Source: Calditrichota bacterium (lineage in GTDB: Bacteria; Electryoneota; RPQS01). From it: a stretch of 6,804 nucleotides of DNA. This document shows, one piece after another, positions 1-6,406 of this stretch. The DNA lies in assembly GCA_020057985.1 (NCBI GenBank), contig JAGVEU010000325.1:1-6804 (forward strand), written 5' to 3'. Both the position numbers and the translations under genes were made by a program. Position 1 is the stretch's first letter; each line of letters opens with the position of its first letter. The notes under the pieces are model-generated. The model saw nothing but the letters and a program-made list of their open reading frames with translations. It was not told where the DNA came from and made no database searches.

Positions 1-155
1 TGAACGCAGGACTGCAAGAAACGCGAATCGCCTCTGGCGAGCGGTTTGCGCAACTTGTCGTCATGCCGGTTGTGAGATGCGATTGGGTCGAAGTCGAAGA
101 ACTGCCTCCCAGTGTACGTGGTGAAAACGGTTTCGGCAGCACAGGAAAGCACTGA
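1..155 (+). CDS. dut: dUTP diphosphatase (dUTPase), C-terminal fragment
   Basis: Hydrolyses dUTP to dUMP and pyrophosphate in the cytoplasm, keeping uracil out of DNA and feeding thymidylate synthesis. The gene is cut by the window start. Fifty codons remain, read in the frame beginning at base 3 and ending at TGA 153-155. Two hallmark motifs of the trimeric dUTPase family are visible. The first is motif [11 protein letters not shown] (fragment residues 12-20, the family's 'G.RiAQL' strand). The second is motif [11 protein letters not shown] (39-48), the glycine-rich flexible tail that closes over the neighbouring subunit's active site. The last two residues, KH, give a normal family end. The catalytic Asp/Tyr of motif III lie outside the window. 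A promoter for the next gene starts about 20 bp after the stop, so that gene need not depend on dut transcription. Identification is secure despite the truncation. Confidence 0.93.
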   Translation, partial: NAGLQETRIASGERFAQLVVMPVVRCDWVEVEELPPSVRGENGFGSTGKH

Positions 156-174
156 AATCGGGAAACCGCGTTAC

Positions 175-203
175 TTGCATACTTTTCTCAGATTCACTAT
201 ATT
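175..203 (+). promoter_or_regulatory. sigma70-type promoter for the MerR-like gene
   Basis: TTGCAT (175-180), a 17-bp spacer and TATATT (198-203) form a housekeeping-type promoter. The -10 box matches 5/6 of consensus and the -35 box only 3/6. Transcription would start near 210, giving a leader of about 30 nt before the GTG start at 239. It lies in the short dut/merR gap. It would also transcribe the downstream tRNA-Pro, for which no separate promoter is obvious because the tRNA begins inside the coding region. Confidence 0.5.
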
Positions 204-238
204 GGGAAAGATCGAAAAACGTAGACGACGGTAACAAC

Positions 239-581
239 GTGGATACTGGAAAGAAGGGACCTACACTCCGGAAACTCTACTATTCGATAGGTGAGGTTTC
301 TGAACTCACAGGGGTTCCGGCTCATGTCCTGCGATACTGGGAAGGTGAGTTTCAGCAACTTCATCCCAAGAAAGGCAGAACGGGGAACCGACTTTTTCAG
401 GAAAGGGACATTCGTATCATCGAGCAGATTAAGAAACTGCTCTACGAACAGCGCTTCACGATCGCGGGCGCAATAACGCAATTGGAGAACAAATCTGAAT
501 CCAATGATGAACCAACATCGGATTTTCTGAGTGAAGTGCGTCAAGAGTTGCAGGAAATTCTGGACATTTTAGATAATCATT

Positions 582-604
<23 letters not shown>
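239..604 (+). CDS. MerR-family transcriptional regulator (small, HTH plus coiled coil)
   Basis: A 121-residue DNA-binding protein. The N-terminal winged helix-turn-helix is clear: YSIGEVSELTGVPAHVLRYWE (about 15-35), the signature 'I.EvA..tGv....LRyWE', followed by the wing with GNRLF (49-53) and the helix pair 54-82. Residues 95-112 form a short amphipathic helix suitable for dimerisation. There is no metal or drug-binding effector domain, as in the short MerR proteins often found beside ihfA and tRNA-Pro in Proteobacteria. The start is GTG at 239, since no Met precedes the HTH and no strong Shine-Dalgarno is visible. The stop TAG (602-604) lies in the D-loop of tRNA-Pro, so the last residues (SGRGAAR) are encoded by tRNA sequence. 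The regulated genes cannot be deduced; a housekeeping role is more likely than control of the convergent cytochrome operon. Confidence 0.85.
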
Positions 605-686
<82 letters not shown>

Positions 687-709
687 CTGTTCAATCAAGT
701 TGTTTATTG

Positions 710-1168
710 TCAACTGCCATGACAGTCACTGCATTTGCGACTGATTAGAGTTCCTAATGGGGTAACAGTAGCGTCAAGATTCTGTCCATGACACCGTCTG
801 CAGCCATCCAATAGGGAAGCTGCATTTCCACTTCGACTAATGTAATTTCCATGAAAGCCTGATGACCAGCCGGGTACTGCCGAATGCGGATAGGCGTGGC
901 AATCAAAGCATCTAATGCCACTCGATTCGCCATTACCTCCATAGACTCCGTGGCAACTCTCGCATCCGGAATATCCAAGTGGATCTGTCTTCACAGCCGT
1001 GGCATGAAATCTCGCGTTTACTTGGTCATTCCAACCGTCCGGGTGTGCGGCATATTCTGAAGGCGATTTGTCCTCGCTGCATGACAGCGTGAAGGCAGCA
1101 AGTGCCGCGAGAATCAGTATCAGTGAAGCGTTATTCTTGTATTTGAGGAAGTACATGGGTCGTCTCAC
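710..1168 (-). CDS. tetraheme c-type cytochrome lipoprotein
   Basis: A 152-residue exported lipoprotein. A hydrophobic signal segment (about 14-28) ends in a lipobox-like TLSC, putting the lipidated Cys at 30. The -3 residue is Thr rather than the usual Leu, so lipidation is likely but not certain. Four CxxCH heme c sites occur at 69, 87, 123 and 146. The sequence reads as two diheme units, each opening with a PxGW/FH(G/A) stretch (HPDGW and FHA, then PGW and FHG) that may supply distal His ligands. The gene is last in the operon. Its GTG start overlaps the upstream TGA as GTGA (1165-1168), suggesting translational coupling. An ATG at 1156 behind AAGTGAG is an equally good start and would remove four residues. 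Probably an electron-transfer protein anchored to the outer membrane; which face is unknown. Confidence 0.85.
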   Translation of the reverse strand: MRRPMYFLKYKNNASLILILAALAAFTLSCSEDKSPSEYAAHPDGWNDQVNARFHATAVKTDPLGYSGCESCHGVYGGNGESSGIRCFDCHAYPHSAVPGWSSGFHGNYISRSGNAASLLDGCRRCHGQNLDATVTPLGTLISRKCSDCHGS

Positions 1169-2097
1169 TTGGTATGACAGTTTACACAGACCGGATCTTG
1201 TCCGGGTGTGTCATGACAGGACATGCAGCTTTCGAGGTCAAATTTTGCTTGCGTGCTGTGCTTGCCGCCGTCATTTCTGTTAGCCCAGTCGCTGCCGAAA
1301 TGCTCTGCCGGCAGAACATTCATAGTGCGATGGCATTCATTACAGAAGTCTCGCTGTTCATGGCACACAGCACACGAAAGATCAGAGAGATGCGCTTCCT
1401 GCCCGTGACGGGAAATGTAATTTCTTGGATGAGGAGTAAACACAACATCACCATTGTGACAGTATTGACATGATTCCTGTTTATGACAAGCGCTGCATTC
1501 ATTCTGCGAGGCTGAGGCAACAGCGCCGTGCCGATGAATCCAGTCGAGCTTGTGGCTGACCGGCTCAAGATCGTCAGTTTTCAGATGGCATTTCTGACAG
1601 TCTGAAGACACGAGTTTCTGAGTGTGACAGGCTATACACTCCACCATAGTGGGGAAGTGTCCGATGCGCTCAGAGGGTAGCGGCGCATCTAAATCAGCAT
1701 GACACACTTTACACTCAATCTTCGCGTTGTCTATATGCGTGGCATGGTTGAACTTCTCTGAGTAGGCTGTGATTCGTGAACTGAGTTTCGGAGCTTCAGT
1801 TGTGTGGCACATACCGCAGCTTTTCTCTTCCTTTACGTCATGACACGTTGTGCAGACGCTATGGCCTGGCAGCAGATCGTCCTTTCCGGTAATGCTCTTT
1901 GTAGCCGCATGACAGGTTATGCACTCCGCACCGTATTCGTCCACGTGAGCGCCATGTCGAAATACAAGATCTCGCATTGCTGCGGAAGTCTTTGGTGTAT
2001 CTGACCTACGCGCTTGAGCTGTGTACACGAGAGCCAGCAGCACACACAGAACGAGCGGCAGAATCAGCTTGACAGATTGGGATTGTTTGAGTCTCAT
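1165..2097 (-). CDS. periplasmic dodecaheme c-type cytochrome
   Basis: A 310-residue secreted multiheme cytochrome. The Sec signal peptide covers residues 1-29 (basic start, hydrophobic 10-24, cleavage probably after AQA). Twelve CxxCH motifs lie at residues 59, 82, 94, 129, 154, 167, 201, 210, 242, 252, 291 and 304, roughly one heme per 23 mature residues. They fall into about five modules of the form HG-(about 10)-CxxCH...CxxCH (for example 189-214 and 230-256), and the abundant extra His fit bis-His coordination. No catalytic domain is present, so the protein looks like a heme wire. It follows the beta-barrel gene by 9 bp. Its Shine-Dalgarno AGGAG (complement of 2104-2108) overlaps that gene's TAG stop, so the two are co-translated. 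By analogy with MtrA or Omb/Oma-type conduits it would sit at or inside the barrel; this is inferred from gene order. Confidence 0.9.
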   Translation of the reverse strand: MRLKQSQSVKLILPLVLCVLLALVYTAQARRSDTPKTSAAMRDLVFRHGAHVDEYGAECITCHAATKSITGKDDLLPGHSVCTTCHDVKEEKSCGMCHTTEAPKLSSRITAYSEKFNHATHIDNAKIECKVCHADLDAPLPSERIGHFPTMVECIACHTQKLVSSDCQKCHLKTDDLEPVSHKLDWIHRHGAVASASQNECSACHKQESCQYCHNGDVVFTPHPRNYISRHGQEAHLSDLSCAVCHEQRDFCNECHRTMNVLPAEHFGSDWANRNDGGKHSTQAKFDLESCMSCHDTPGQDPVCVNCHTK

Positions 2098-2106
2098 GTG
2101 TGTCTC

Positions 2107-3354
2107 CTATCGCAGAGTGGAAAAGCGTGCCGTGATCGAAAACAAACCGCGGTAATCCGATTTCCGCTCGATATCCTGAATCTGCTCGCCCCGCGCAGTG
2201 AAACTTAGAGTCTTGCATATCGCGGCATCGCAGCCAAGATAGGCAACCTGTGAATCCGTCTTTTCCTTTAGATCCGAGTTTGATCCGCGAGCGAAATCGT
2301 ATCCTCCGAAGACCTCTGCTTTATCGGTTACCTGATAATGTGCTTTGATATATAAGCCATCCAGTTCCCCCTTTGCGACAGTCAGCCACTTGCTGTAGCC
2401 GGCTTCTACCATTGGGATTCCAAACGCGAGATGGAGCTTGCGTTCAGAATCGCCCTCGCTGAACAATGCAGTAGCTCCACCTTTGCAATAGACGGATTCA
2501 TAGAAGTTCCATCGTACAGCTCCGCGCACAAAGTCAGTTGCGGCTTCACTCAAAAACAGCGTGAAGAACGAATCTTCGTAAATACGCGGTGTTTGCCTAC
2601 GCAATTCTCCCGTCACCTGAATTTGCTCGCTTGCTTGCCAAGCTGCCATTAGTTGAGCTTGCTCAAGTGTGCTTTGACTCAGGTTCAGATCAAGGCGACC
2701 GCGCAAGGTAAGGTCATGCCACACGGGTGATAAATAATCCGCTCCCGCTGCATGATAGAGTAAATCTCCGCGCTTCGCCAGATAGTAGCAGGAAGCTCCA
2801 AGTCTGCCCCATCTCAACTGGGTCTTGGCATGAAGTCCGCCTGCATAACCCTGTTCCTCATTCGGTACATTGAGATACAGTGAGTTCGCCAATTTCGCAC
2901 CACCATAGGCTGTTATCGAAGTCTTTGTCGTCATTTTGTACTTAGCCCACAGCCCCGCAAGATTCCCACGCCCGACTCCTTCTGTTAACCACTGCTGACC
3001 TCCTCGCAGCTCCCAATTGGATTGTCTTGGAGCATACACGAAAACTCCGCGCAGCACGCGCAGTTGCTCCGCGCTTGAACTTCCGTTGCGGATGTCTGCA
3101 TAGCCTCGCAAGGATGTTTGAAAGCTCAGATCCTTGCAGCCAAGATCTGTCAATGTGAATGACTGCATCGGAATGATATACACGTGATCCACAGAGTCAT
3201 CTCTTAGATATGTCCAAACTGAGACACTCCCTGTAACACCCGTCTTGGCGAAAGAGAGGCTGAAGCTGATCATCAGGAAGAGGAGACAACAAGTGACAAA
3301 AGAAATCGGCAGATCGCGACCGTGAGGAGGTTTAGATCGTAGGAAAGGAGGCAT
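2107..3354 (-). CDS. outer-membrane beta-barrel protein of a cytochrome operon (putative porin)
   Basis: 415 residues from the chosen ATG at 3354, which has GGAG (complement of 3363-3366) 8 nt upstream; the frame stays open 27 codons further without a ribosome site. Residues 1-36 are an export signal: basic start, hydrophobic core about 16-34, SFA before the likely cut. The rest is alternating polar/hydrophobic strands rich in Gly, Tyr and Trp, with tight turns, and no soluble domain. A GGQQWLTEGVGRGNLAG stretch resembles the 'GRQ..GvG.G..dG' strand of small outer-membrane barrels. Five Cys in the mature part are unusual for such proteins. It does not end in the usual aromatic C-terminal residue (ends FSTLR). 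It is first gene of the operon with two multiheme cytochromes, so it probably forms the pore or sheath of an electron conduit. At this length it would be much smaller than the 26-strand MtrB barrel. No specific family was recognised. Confidence 0.72.
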   Translation of the reverse strand: MPPFLRSKPPHGRDLPISFVTCCLLFLMISFSLSFAKTGVTGSVSVWTYLRDDSVDHVYIIPMQSFTLTDLGCKDLSFQTSLRGYADIRNGSSSAEQLRVLRGVFVYAPRQSNWELRGGQQWLTEGVGRGNLAGLWAKYKMTTKTSITAYGGAKLANSLYLNVPNEEQGYAGGLHAKTQLRWGRLGASCYYLAKRGDLLYHAAGADYLSPVWHDLTLRGRLDLNLSQSTLEQAQLMAAWQASEQIQVTGELRRQTPRIYEDSFFTLFLSEAATDFVRGAVRWNFYESVYCKGGATALFSEGDSERKLHLAFGIPMVEAGYSKWLTVAKGELDGLYIKAHYQVTDKAEVFGGYDFARGSNSDLKEKTDSQVAYLGCDAAICKTLSFTARGEQIQDIERKSDYRGLFSITARFSTLR

Positions 3355-3374
3355 AATCAATTCTCCGTGAAGGG

Positions 3375-3411
3375 TATAATTAAATATCGGCAAGCATAGA
3401 CTCAAAGTCAA
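3375..3411 (-). promoter_or_regulatory. promoter of the barrel-cytochrome operon
   Basis: Read on the minus strand, TTGACT (3411-3406, 5/6 of consensus) is followed after 17 bp by GATATT (3388-3383, 4/6). Transcription would start close to 3376, about 20 nt before the ATG at 3354, with GGAG in the leader. No second promoter is seen between the three genes, which are separated by 9 bp and by a 4-bp overlap. Confidence 0.45.
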
Positions 3412-3435
3412 GCAAAAAGTGGAGATGCTGGTCAA

Positions 3436-3670
3436 GTGATCTCTTGGTGAATTACCGGTGGTACACAGATAAGCTCAGTATTGCTACGCTTTCTGCCATA
3501 TACTGTCATATTAATATGCGCATAGAGGTCAGAGAGGCGTACTATCTTTAGTCAATAAGTGGAGTAATCATCCGACATCCGGGAACTATGTGGTTACGTT
3601 TAATGTTCTATTTATAGGTCTAATTTGTCCTATATTAGCAATCTATAACTCCTAGGCACTCTGCGCACAC
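3436..3670. other. divergent intergenic region with overlapping palindromes
   Basis: Together with its flanks this is the 370-bp non-coding gap between the cytochrome operon and the cupredoxin gene. No gene is evident. It is AT-rich and contains the perfect 12-bp palindrome CATATTAATATG (3507-3518), which overlaps a second perfect palindrome TATGCGCATA (3515-3524). These sit between the two divergent promoters and could be a dimeric regulator site, but nothing identifies the regulator. Confidence 0.4.
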
Positions 3671-3671
3671 T

Positions 3672-3700
3672 TTGCTTGCATTAAGTTCATACATTATATC
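3672..3700 (+). promoter_or_regulatory. candidate promoter of the cupredoxin gene
   Basis: TTGCTT (3672-3677), a 17-bp spacer and TATATC (3695-3700) resemble the other promoters in this window. The -35 is weak (3/6) and the -10 matches 4/6. It would give a leader of about 18 nt. GAGG (3716-3719) lies 5 nt before the ATG at 3725 and serves as ribosome binding site. Confidence 0.4.
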
Positions 3701-3724
3701 CCATATTATTTTCATGAGGTTTCT

Positions 3725-4816
3725 ATGAAAAAGGTGTTTCTTTTTGCACTCGCAATTTTTGCTCTTGCCATTCCGGCAATGGCAACTCAGTGGGCGGTTA
3801 GCGTTATTGATTTTGCATTCATTTCTGCCGACATTACGATCCTCCAAGGCGACACGGTTGTCTGGACAAACAGTGCAGGGTTTCATAACGTACATCACAC
3901 GGGCAATCCGACATTATTCGGAAACGCGGTGGCTGAGAATCCGTGGACCTATACGTTCGTTTTCAATCTGCCGCCTGGAGTTTACGACTATTTGTGCGAG
4001 GTGCATCCTGAAGACATGCTGGGTTCGGTCACGGTCAATCGCAGAACTCTGTGGAACGTTCGAGTGGCGAATTTCACGTTCACCCCACAGAATATAACAG
4101 TCACTCAAGGTGACACTGTGAGGTGGACAAATACGTCAGGCACCCATAGCGTTCATCATACCGGGATGCCAGTGTTATTCGACACAAATCCCGCAAGCGG
4201 CGCTTGGACTTACACAGTCCCTTTCACGTTTGCAGCCGCAACCTACAACTATATTTGCGAAGTCCACGGAGCTGGAATGTCTGGGTCTGTAACTGTTCAA
4301 CTTCCGCCTTCGCTGACAATATCATCTCCAAATGGAGGCGAAACGTGGGATATCGGAAGCGCGCATAATGTCACATGGACGTCCTCAAGTGTATTCGGTG
4401 AGGTGAAGATTGAAATAAACCGTACGTTTCCGAGCATCACTTGGGAAACTATTCTTGCCAATACTACCAATGACGGTTCAGAGAGCTGGGTAGTGACAAG
4501 TCCACCCAGTTCAACGTGCCGCATCAGAGTCGTCAGCATTAACCAACCTTCAGTCGGCGATTCCTCTAACAGTGACTTCAGCATTCCGCTGGGCATACCT
4601 CAAGGACTGGTTGCAAAGTCTTTCGGAAACGACATCGTGCTAAACTGGCAGAGCGTCGCAGGAGCGGATGGCTACAATGTCTATCGCTCCACAATCGTGA
4701 CCGATGCAGTATACTCGGAATTCGTCGGCACAACGGCAAGCACTACACTGACCGATGTAGGAGTAGCCGTAGCCAATCCAAAGTATTTCTATCAGGTGCG
4801 CGCCTTCACGAACTGA
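3725..4816 (+). CDS. secreted tandem cupredoxin with Ig-like and fibronectin-III domains
   Basis: 363 residues. A clean signal peptide (1-20, AMA before the cut) has no lipobox. Two plastocyanin-like domains follow in tandem. Domain 1 (about 21-104) has copper ligands His54 (FHNV), Cys91, His94 and Met98 (CEVHPEDM). Domain 2 (about 108-191) has His141 (THSV), Cys178, His181 and Met185 (CEVHGAGM). Both keep all four type-1 copper ligands, with a short Cys-x2-His-x3-Met loop. Residues 196-287 form an Ig-like domain opening with SPNGGETWDIG, the pattern of Kre9/KNH-like domains common in secreted FCB proteins. Residues 290-363 are a fibronectin type III domain (VLNWQSVAGADGYNVYRS, YFYQVRA). The gene is monocistronic, with its own promoter and terminator, divergent from the cytochrome operon. 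It is probably a periplasmic or extracellular one-electron carrier; the partner is inferred from position only. Confidence 0.88.
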   Translation: MKKVFLFALAIFALAIPAMATQWAVSVIDFAFISADITILQGDTVVWTNSAGFHNVHHTGNPTLFGNAVAENPWTYTFVFNLPPGVYDYLCEVHPEDMLGSVTVNRRTLWNVRVANFTFTPQNITVTQGDTVRWTNTSGTHSVHHTGMPVLFDTNPASGAWTYTVPFTFAAATYNYICEVHGAGMSGSVTVQLPPSLTISSPNGGETWDIGSAHNVTWTSSSVFGEVKIEINRTFPSITWETILANTTNDGSESWVVTSPPSSTCRIRVVSINQPSVGDSSNSDFSIPLGIPQGLVAKSFGNDIVLNWQSVAGADGYNVYRSTIVTDAVYSEFVGTTASTTLTDVGVAVANPKYFYQVRAFTN

Positions 4817-4838
4817 GTTTTCAGGCAAACATCACACT

Positions 4839-4871
4839 AAAGCCCAACGACTTCAAACGCGCTGGGCTTTT
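4839..4871 (+). terminator. intrinsic terminator after the cupredoxin gene
   Basis: AAAGCCCA (4839-4846) pairs with TGGGCTTT (4863-4870). A further CG/CG pair lies inside after one mismatch, the loop is about 10 nt, and a short T-run follows. It lies 23 bp after the TGA. The A-run on the left means it could also act weakly on the other strand. Confidence 0.75.
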
Positions 4872-5094
4872 GGCATATTTGCGCGAGAACTCTGTACTTG
4901 AAATCGCACCCAACCGATTGTCATTCTGACGGTCCTCCGTCAGAATCTCAGCCCACCTGCTCAGCCCTCTCGCGTTCCGAAATAACAGCGTACCGGCTTT
5001 TCCGCTTCTATTAGAGATCGTCTCCGACTATCTTCCTTTATTATTGCGACATAACGCGGCATTATGTTTATATGTATAGCTATCCAATTTATAC
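4872..5094. other. intergenic region before pcm
   Basis: No gene is supported here. It holds one strong palindrome (4923-4946, listed separately) and a 6-bp inverted repeat ACATAA/TTATGT (5049-5054 and 5062-5067, 7-nt loop) about 28 bp upstream of the pcm -35 box. Beyond these I see nothing structured. Confidence 0.5.
4923..4946. repeat. palindromic intergenic element (perfect 10-bp inverted repeat)
   Basis: ATTCTGACGG (4923-4932), a TCCT loop and CCGTCAGAAT (4937-4946) form a perfect hairpin without a U-tract, so it is not an intrinsic terminator. Its surroundings (GTCATTCTGA... ...CAGAATCTC) resemble dispersed 'GTCATTCTGA..GAATCTC' palindromes seen between genes in many uncultivated Gram-negative genomes. 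Only one copy is in this window. Confidence 0.55.
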
Positions 5095-5123
5095 TTGATT
5101 TTGAGAGAGCATTTGGCTATATT
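5095..5123 (+). promoter_or_regulatory. sigma70-type promoter of pcm
   Basis: TTGATT (5095-5100, 4/6), a 17-bp spacer and TATATT (5118-5123, 5/6) are followed by an A-run. Transcription would start near 5130, leaving a leader of about 55 nt with the direct repeat AAAGCTTC (two copies, 2 nt apart). Its presence argues against starting pcm at the in-frame TTG that coincides with the -35 box. Confidence 0.6.
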
Positions 5124-5184
5124 AAAAATCTGTAGCGAAAAGCTTCTGAAAGCTTCGAACCCATCTGTGCCTGAGGCTCTTGCC

Positions 5185-5835
5185 GTGCTGAATTACAAGT
5201 TGTCCCGCGAGGAGATGGTAGTGACCCAACTCCAGAAGCGTGGCATCAGAGACGATAGAGTGCTTGAGGCCATGCGGAAAGTCAAGCGGCACCATTTTGT
5301 CGAACCGGCTTTTCTCGATCGTGCCTATGATGACTCTCCGCTGCCGATCGAAGAGGGTCAGACCATCAGCCAGCCGTATGTTGTTGCTCGGATGACGAGC
5401 CTGCTCGATGTTCAGCCGACGGATCGCGTTCTTGAGATTGGAACAGGCTCAGGATATCAGGCGGCTCTCTTAGCCGAATTAGCAAGCAAAGTCTTCACTG
5501 TTGAGCGGTATCTTACGCTCTCGAGAAAGGCACGCGCCAGACTCGAGGAACATGGCTATACCAATGTGGTGTTGAGACATGGTGATGGCTCGATCGGCTG
5601 GGCGGAGTTCGCGCCCTATGACAAGATCATTGTCACCGCCGCTGCACCGAAGTTTCCGAAGGCCTTGTTTCAGCAGCTTAAGAACGGTGGGACCCTGCTC
5701 TTTCCGATGGGTGAAAAGAAGACTCAGTCTCTTGTGTTTGTCACAAGGGATGGAGATGAGGCCATCACCAGAGATGTCGGACAAGTCGCCTTTGTACCTC
5801 TGATCGGCAGAGAAGGGTGGGGGAGTGAATCATGA
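5185..5835 (+). CDS. pcm: protein-L-isoaspartate O-methyltransferase
   Basis: Transfers a methyl group from S-adenosylmethionine to L-isoaspartyl residues of damaged proteins, starting their repair in the cytoplasm. The GTG at 5185 gives 216 residues, close to the 208 of E. coli Pcm, with GAGG (5173-5176) 8 nt upstream. The in-frame TTG at 5095 would add 30 residues with no counterpart in the family and falls on the promoter. Landmarks: the N-terminal REEMV region, GQTISQPY (58-65), the SAM-binding motif VLEIGTGSGYQ (82-92), the acidic ribose contact VER (106-108), HGDG (132-135), IIVTAAAP (148-155) and the C-terminal FVPLIGREGW (203-212). All expected family motifs are present. The stop overlaps an ATG (ATGA) that opens only a 17-codon frame ending in the next tRNA. 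Confidence 0.95.
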   Translation: MLNYKLSREEMVVTQLQKRGIRDDRVLEAMRKVKRHHFVEPAFLDRAYDDSPLPIEEGQTISQPYVVARMTSLLDVQPTDRVLEIGTGSGYQAALLAELASKVFTVERYLTLSRKARARLEEHGYTNVVLRHGDGSIGWAEFAPYDKIIVTAAAPKFPKALFQQLKNGGTLLFPMGEKKTQSLVFVTRDGDEAITRDVGQVAFVPLIGREGWGSES

Positions 5836-5837
5836 AT

Positions 5838-5860
5838 TTACAAGTTACAAATTACAATTT
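5838..5860 (+). repeat. TTACAAN heptanucleotide array
   Basis: TTACAAG, TTACAAA and TTACAAT lie head to tail (5838-5858), then a partial TTG. The array begins 3 bp after the pcm stop and ends 3 bp before tRNA-Pro(CGG). Its right half also forms a small hairpin, ACAAAT/ATTTGT. It has the same 7-bp period as the AAAATCC arrays further on, but a different unit. Confidence 0.7.
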
Positions 5861-5862
5861 GT

Positions 5863-5941
<79 letters not shown>

Positions 5942-5942
5942 A

Positions 5943-5978
5943 ACAGCCGCTCCAGTTTTGGTGCGGCTGTCTTTCTCT
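5943..5978 (+). terminator. intrinsic terminator after tRNA-Pro(CGG)
   Basis: ACAGCCGC (5943-5950) pairs perfectly with GCGGCTGT (5963-5970). A 3-bp CCA/TGG extension lies inside the loop, and a pyrimidine tract CTTTCTCT follows. It ends the pcm-tRNA transcript just before the heptamer array. Confidence 0.7.
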
Positions 5979-5987
5979 GTGAGGAGG

Positions 5988-6021
5988 AAATCCAAAATCG
6001 AAAATCGAAAATCCAAAATTA
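5988..6021 (+). repeat. left AAAATCC/AAAATCG heptamer array
   Basis: Units read AAATCC, AAAATCG, AAAATCG, AAAATCC, AAAATTA (period 7). The array stops right at the Shine-Dalgarno AAGGAGGG of the four-helix-bundle gene. It is in inverted orientation to the arrays at 6407-6487: 19 bases (5988-6006) are an exact reverse complement of 6419-6437 and of 6465-6483. Confidence 0.9.
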
Positions 6022-6032
6022 AGGAGGGTTCA

Positions 6033-6398
6033 TTGCGAGTGGAGCCAACGGAATTTGAGAATCGGACTGCGGATTTCGCACTTCGCGTCATAAAGCTGTA
6101 CGGTGCATTGCCTAAGACGACTGTGTCGCAGGTGCTGGGCAAGCAGATTCTGAGGTCTGGCACTTCTGTCGGAGCGCACATCGCTGAGGCAAATCATTCA
6201 AGGTCGGCTGCCGAATTCATAAGCAAGATGAACGGTGCGAGGCAGGAGTTACAAGAAACAATGTACTGGCTTCGCCTTATTGAGAAATCTGGGCTAATGA
6301 CGGCGAAACGACTTGCTCCTTTGCTGCAAGAATCAAATGAAATTCGTGCCATTCTCTTAACCATGGTCGCTAACGCAAAGAAACGTATGGAGAAGTAA
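6033..6398 (+). CDS. four helix bundle protein (23S rRNA IVP / S23 family)
   Basis: 121 residues from TTG 6033, which has GGAGG (6023-6027) 5 nt upstream. The frame is open 25 codons further back, but that extension ([15 protein letters not shown]) is only translated heptamer repeat, so it was not used. The family signature is clear: LGKQILRSGTSVGAHIAEA (35-53) followed by ARQELQETMYWLRLIEKSG (69-87). Four predicted helices run at about 8-25, 31-52, 56-85 and 90-119. Relatives include the proteins encoded in 23S rRNA intervening sequences of Leptospira and others, and the accessory protein Avd of diversity-generating retroelements. Most stand-alone members have no known function. No rRNA or reverse transcriptase is nearby. 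The heptamer arrays on both sides suggest it moves or is carried as a unit. Confidence 0.88.
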   Translation: MRVEPTEFENRTADFALRVIKLYGALPKTTVSQVLGKQILRSGTSVGAHIAEANHSRSAAEFISKMNGARQELQETMYWLRLIEKSGLMTAKRLAPLLQESNEIRAILLTMVANAKKRMEK

Positions 6399-6406
6399 AT
6401 GCATCT

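Noticed and set aside
1068..2004. Plus-strand open frames across the cytochrome genes
   Set aside because: They are antisense shadows of CxxCH-rich genes whose minus-strand frames carry signal peptides and heme motifs.
3355..3435. 27-codon upstream extension of the beta-barrel gene
   Set aside because: It covers the promoter and leader, has no ribosome site, and the ATG at 3354 precedes a normal signal peptide.
5095..5184. 30-residue N-terminal extension of Pcm from TTG 5095
   Set aside because: It overlaps a good -35/-10 promoter and exceeds the family length; the GTG at 5185 has GAGG at proper distance.
5958..6032. N-terminal extension of the four-helix-bundle protein
   Set aside because: It starts inside the tRNA terminator and encodes translated heptamer repeats; the TTG at 6033 has a strong Shine-Dalgarno.
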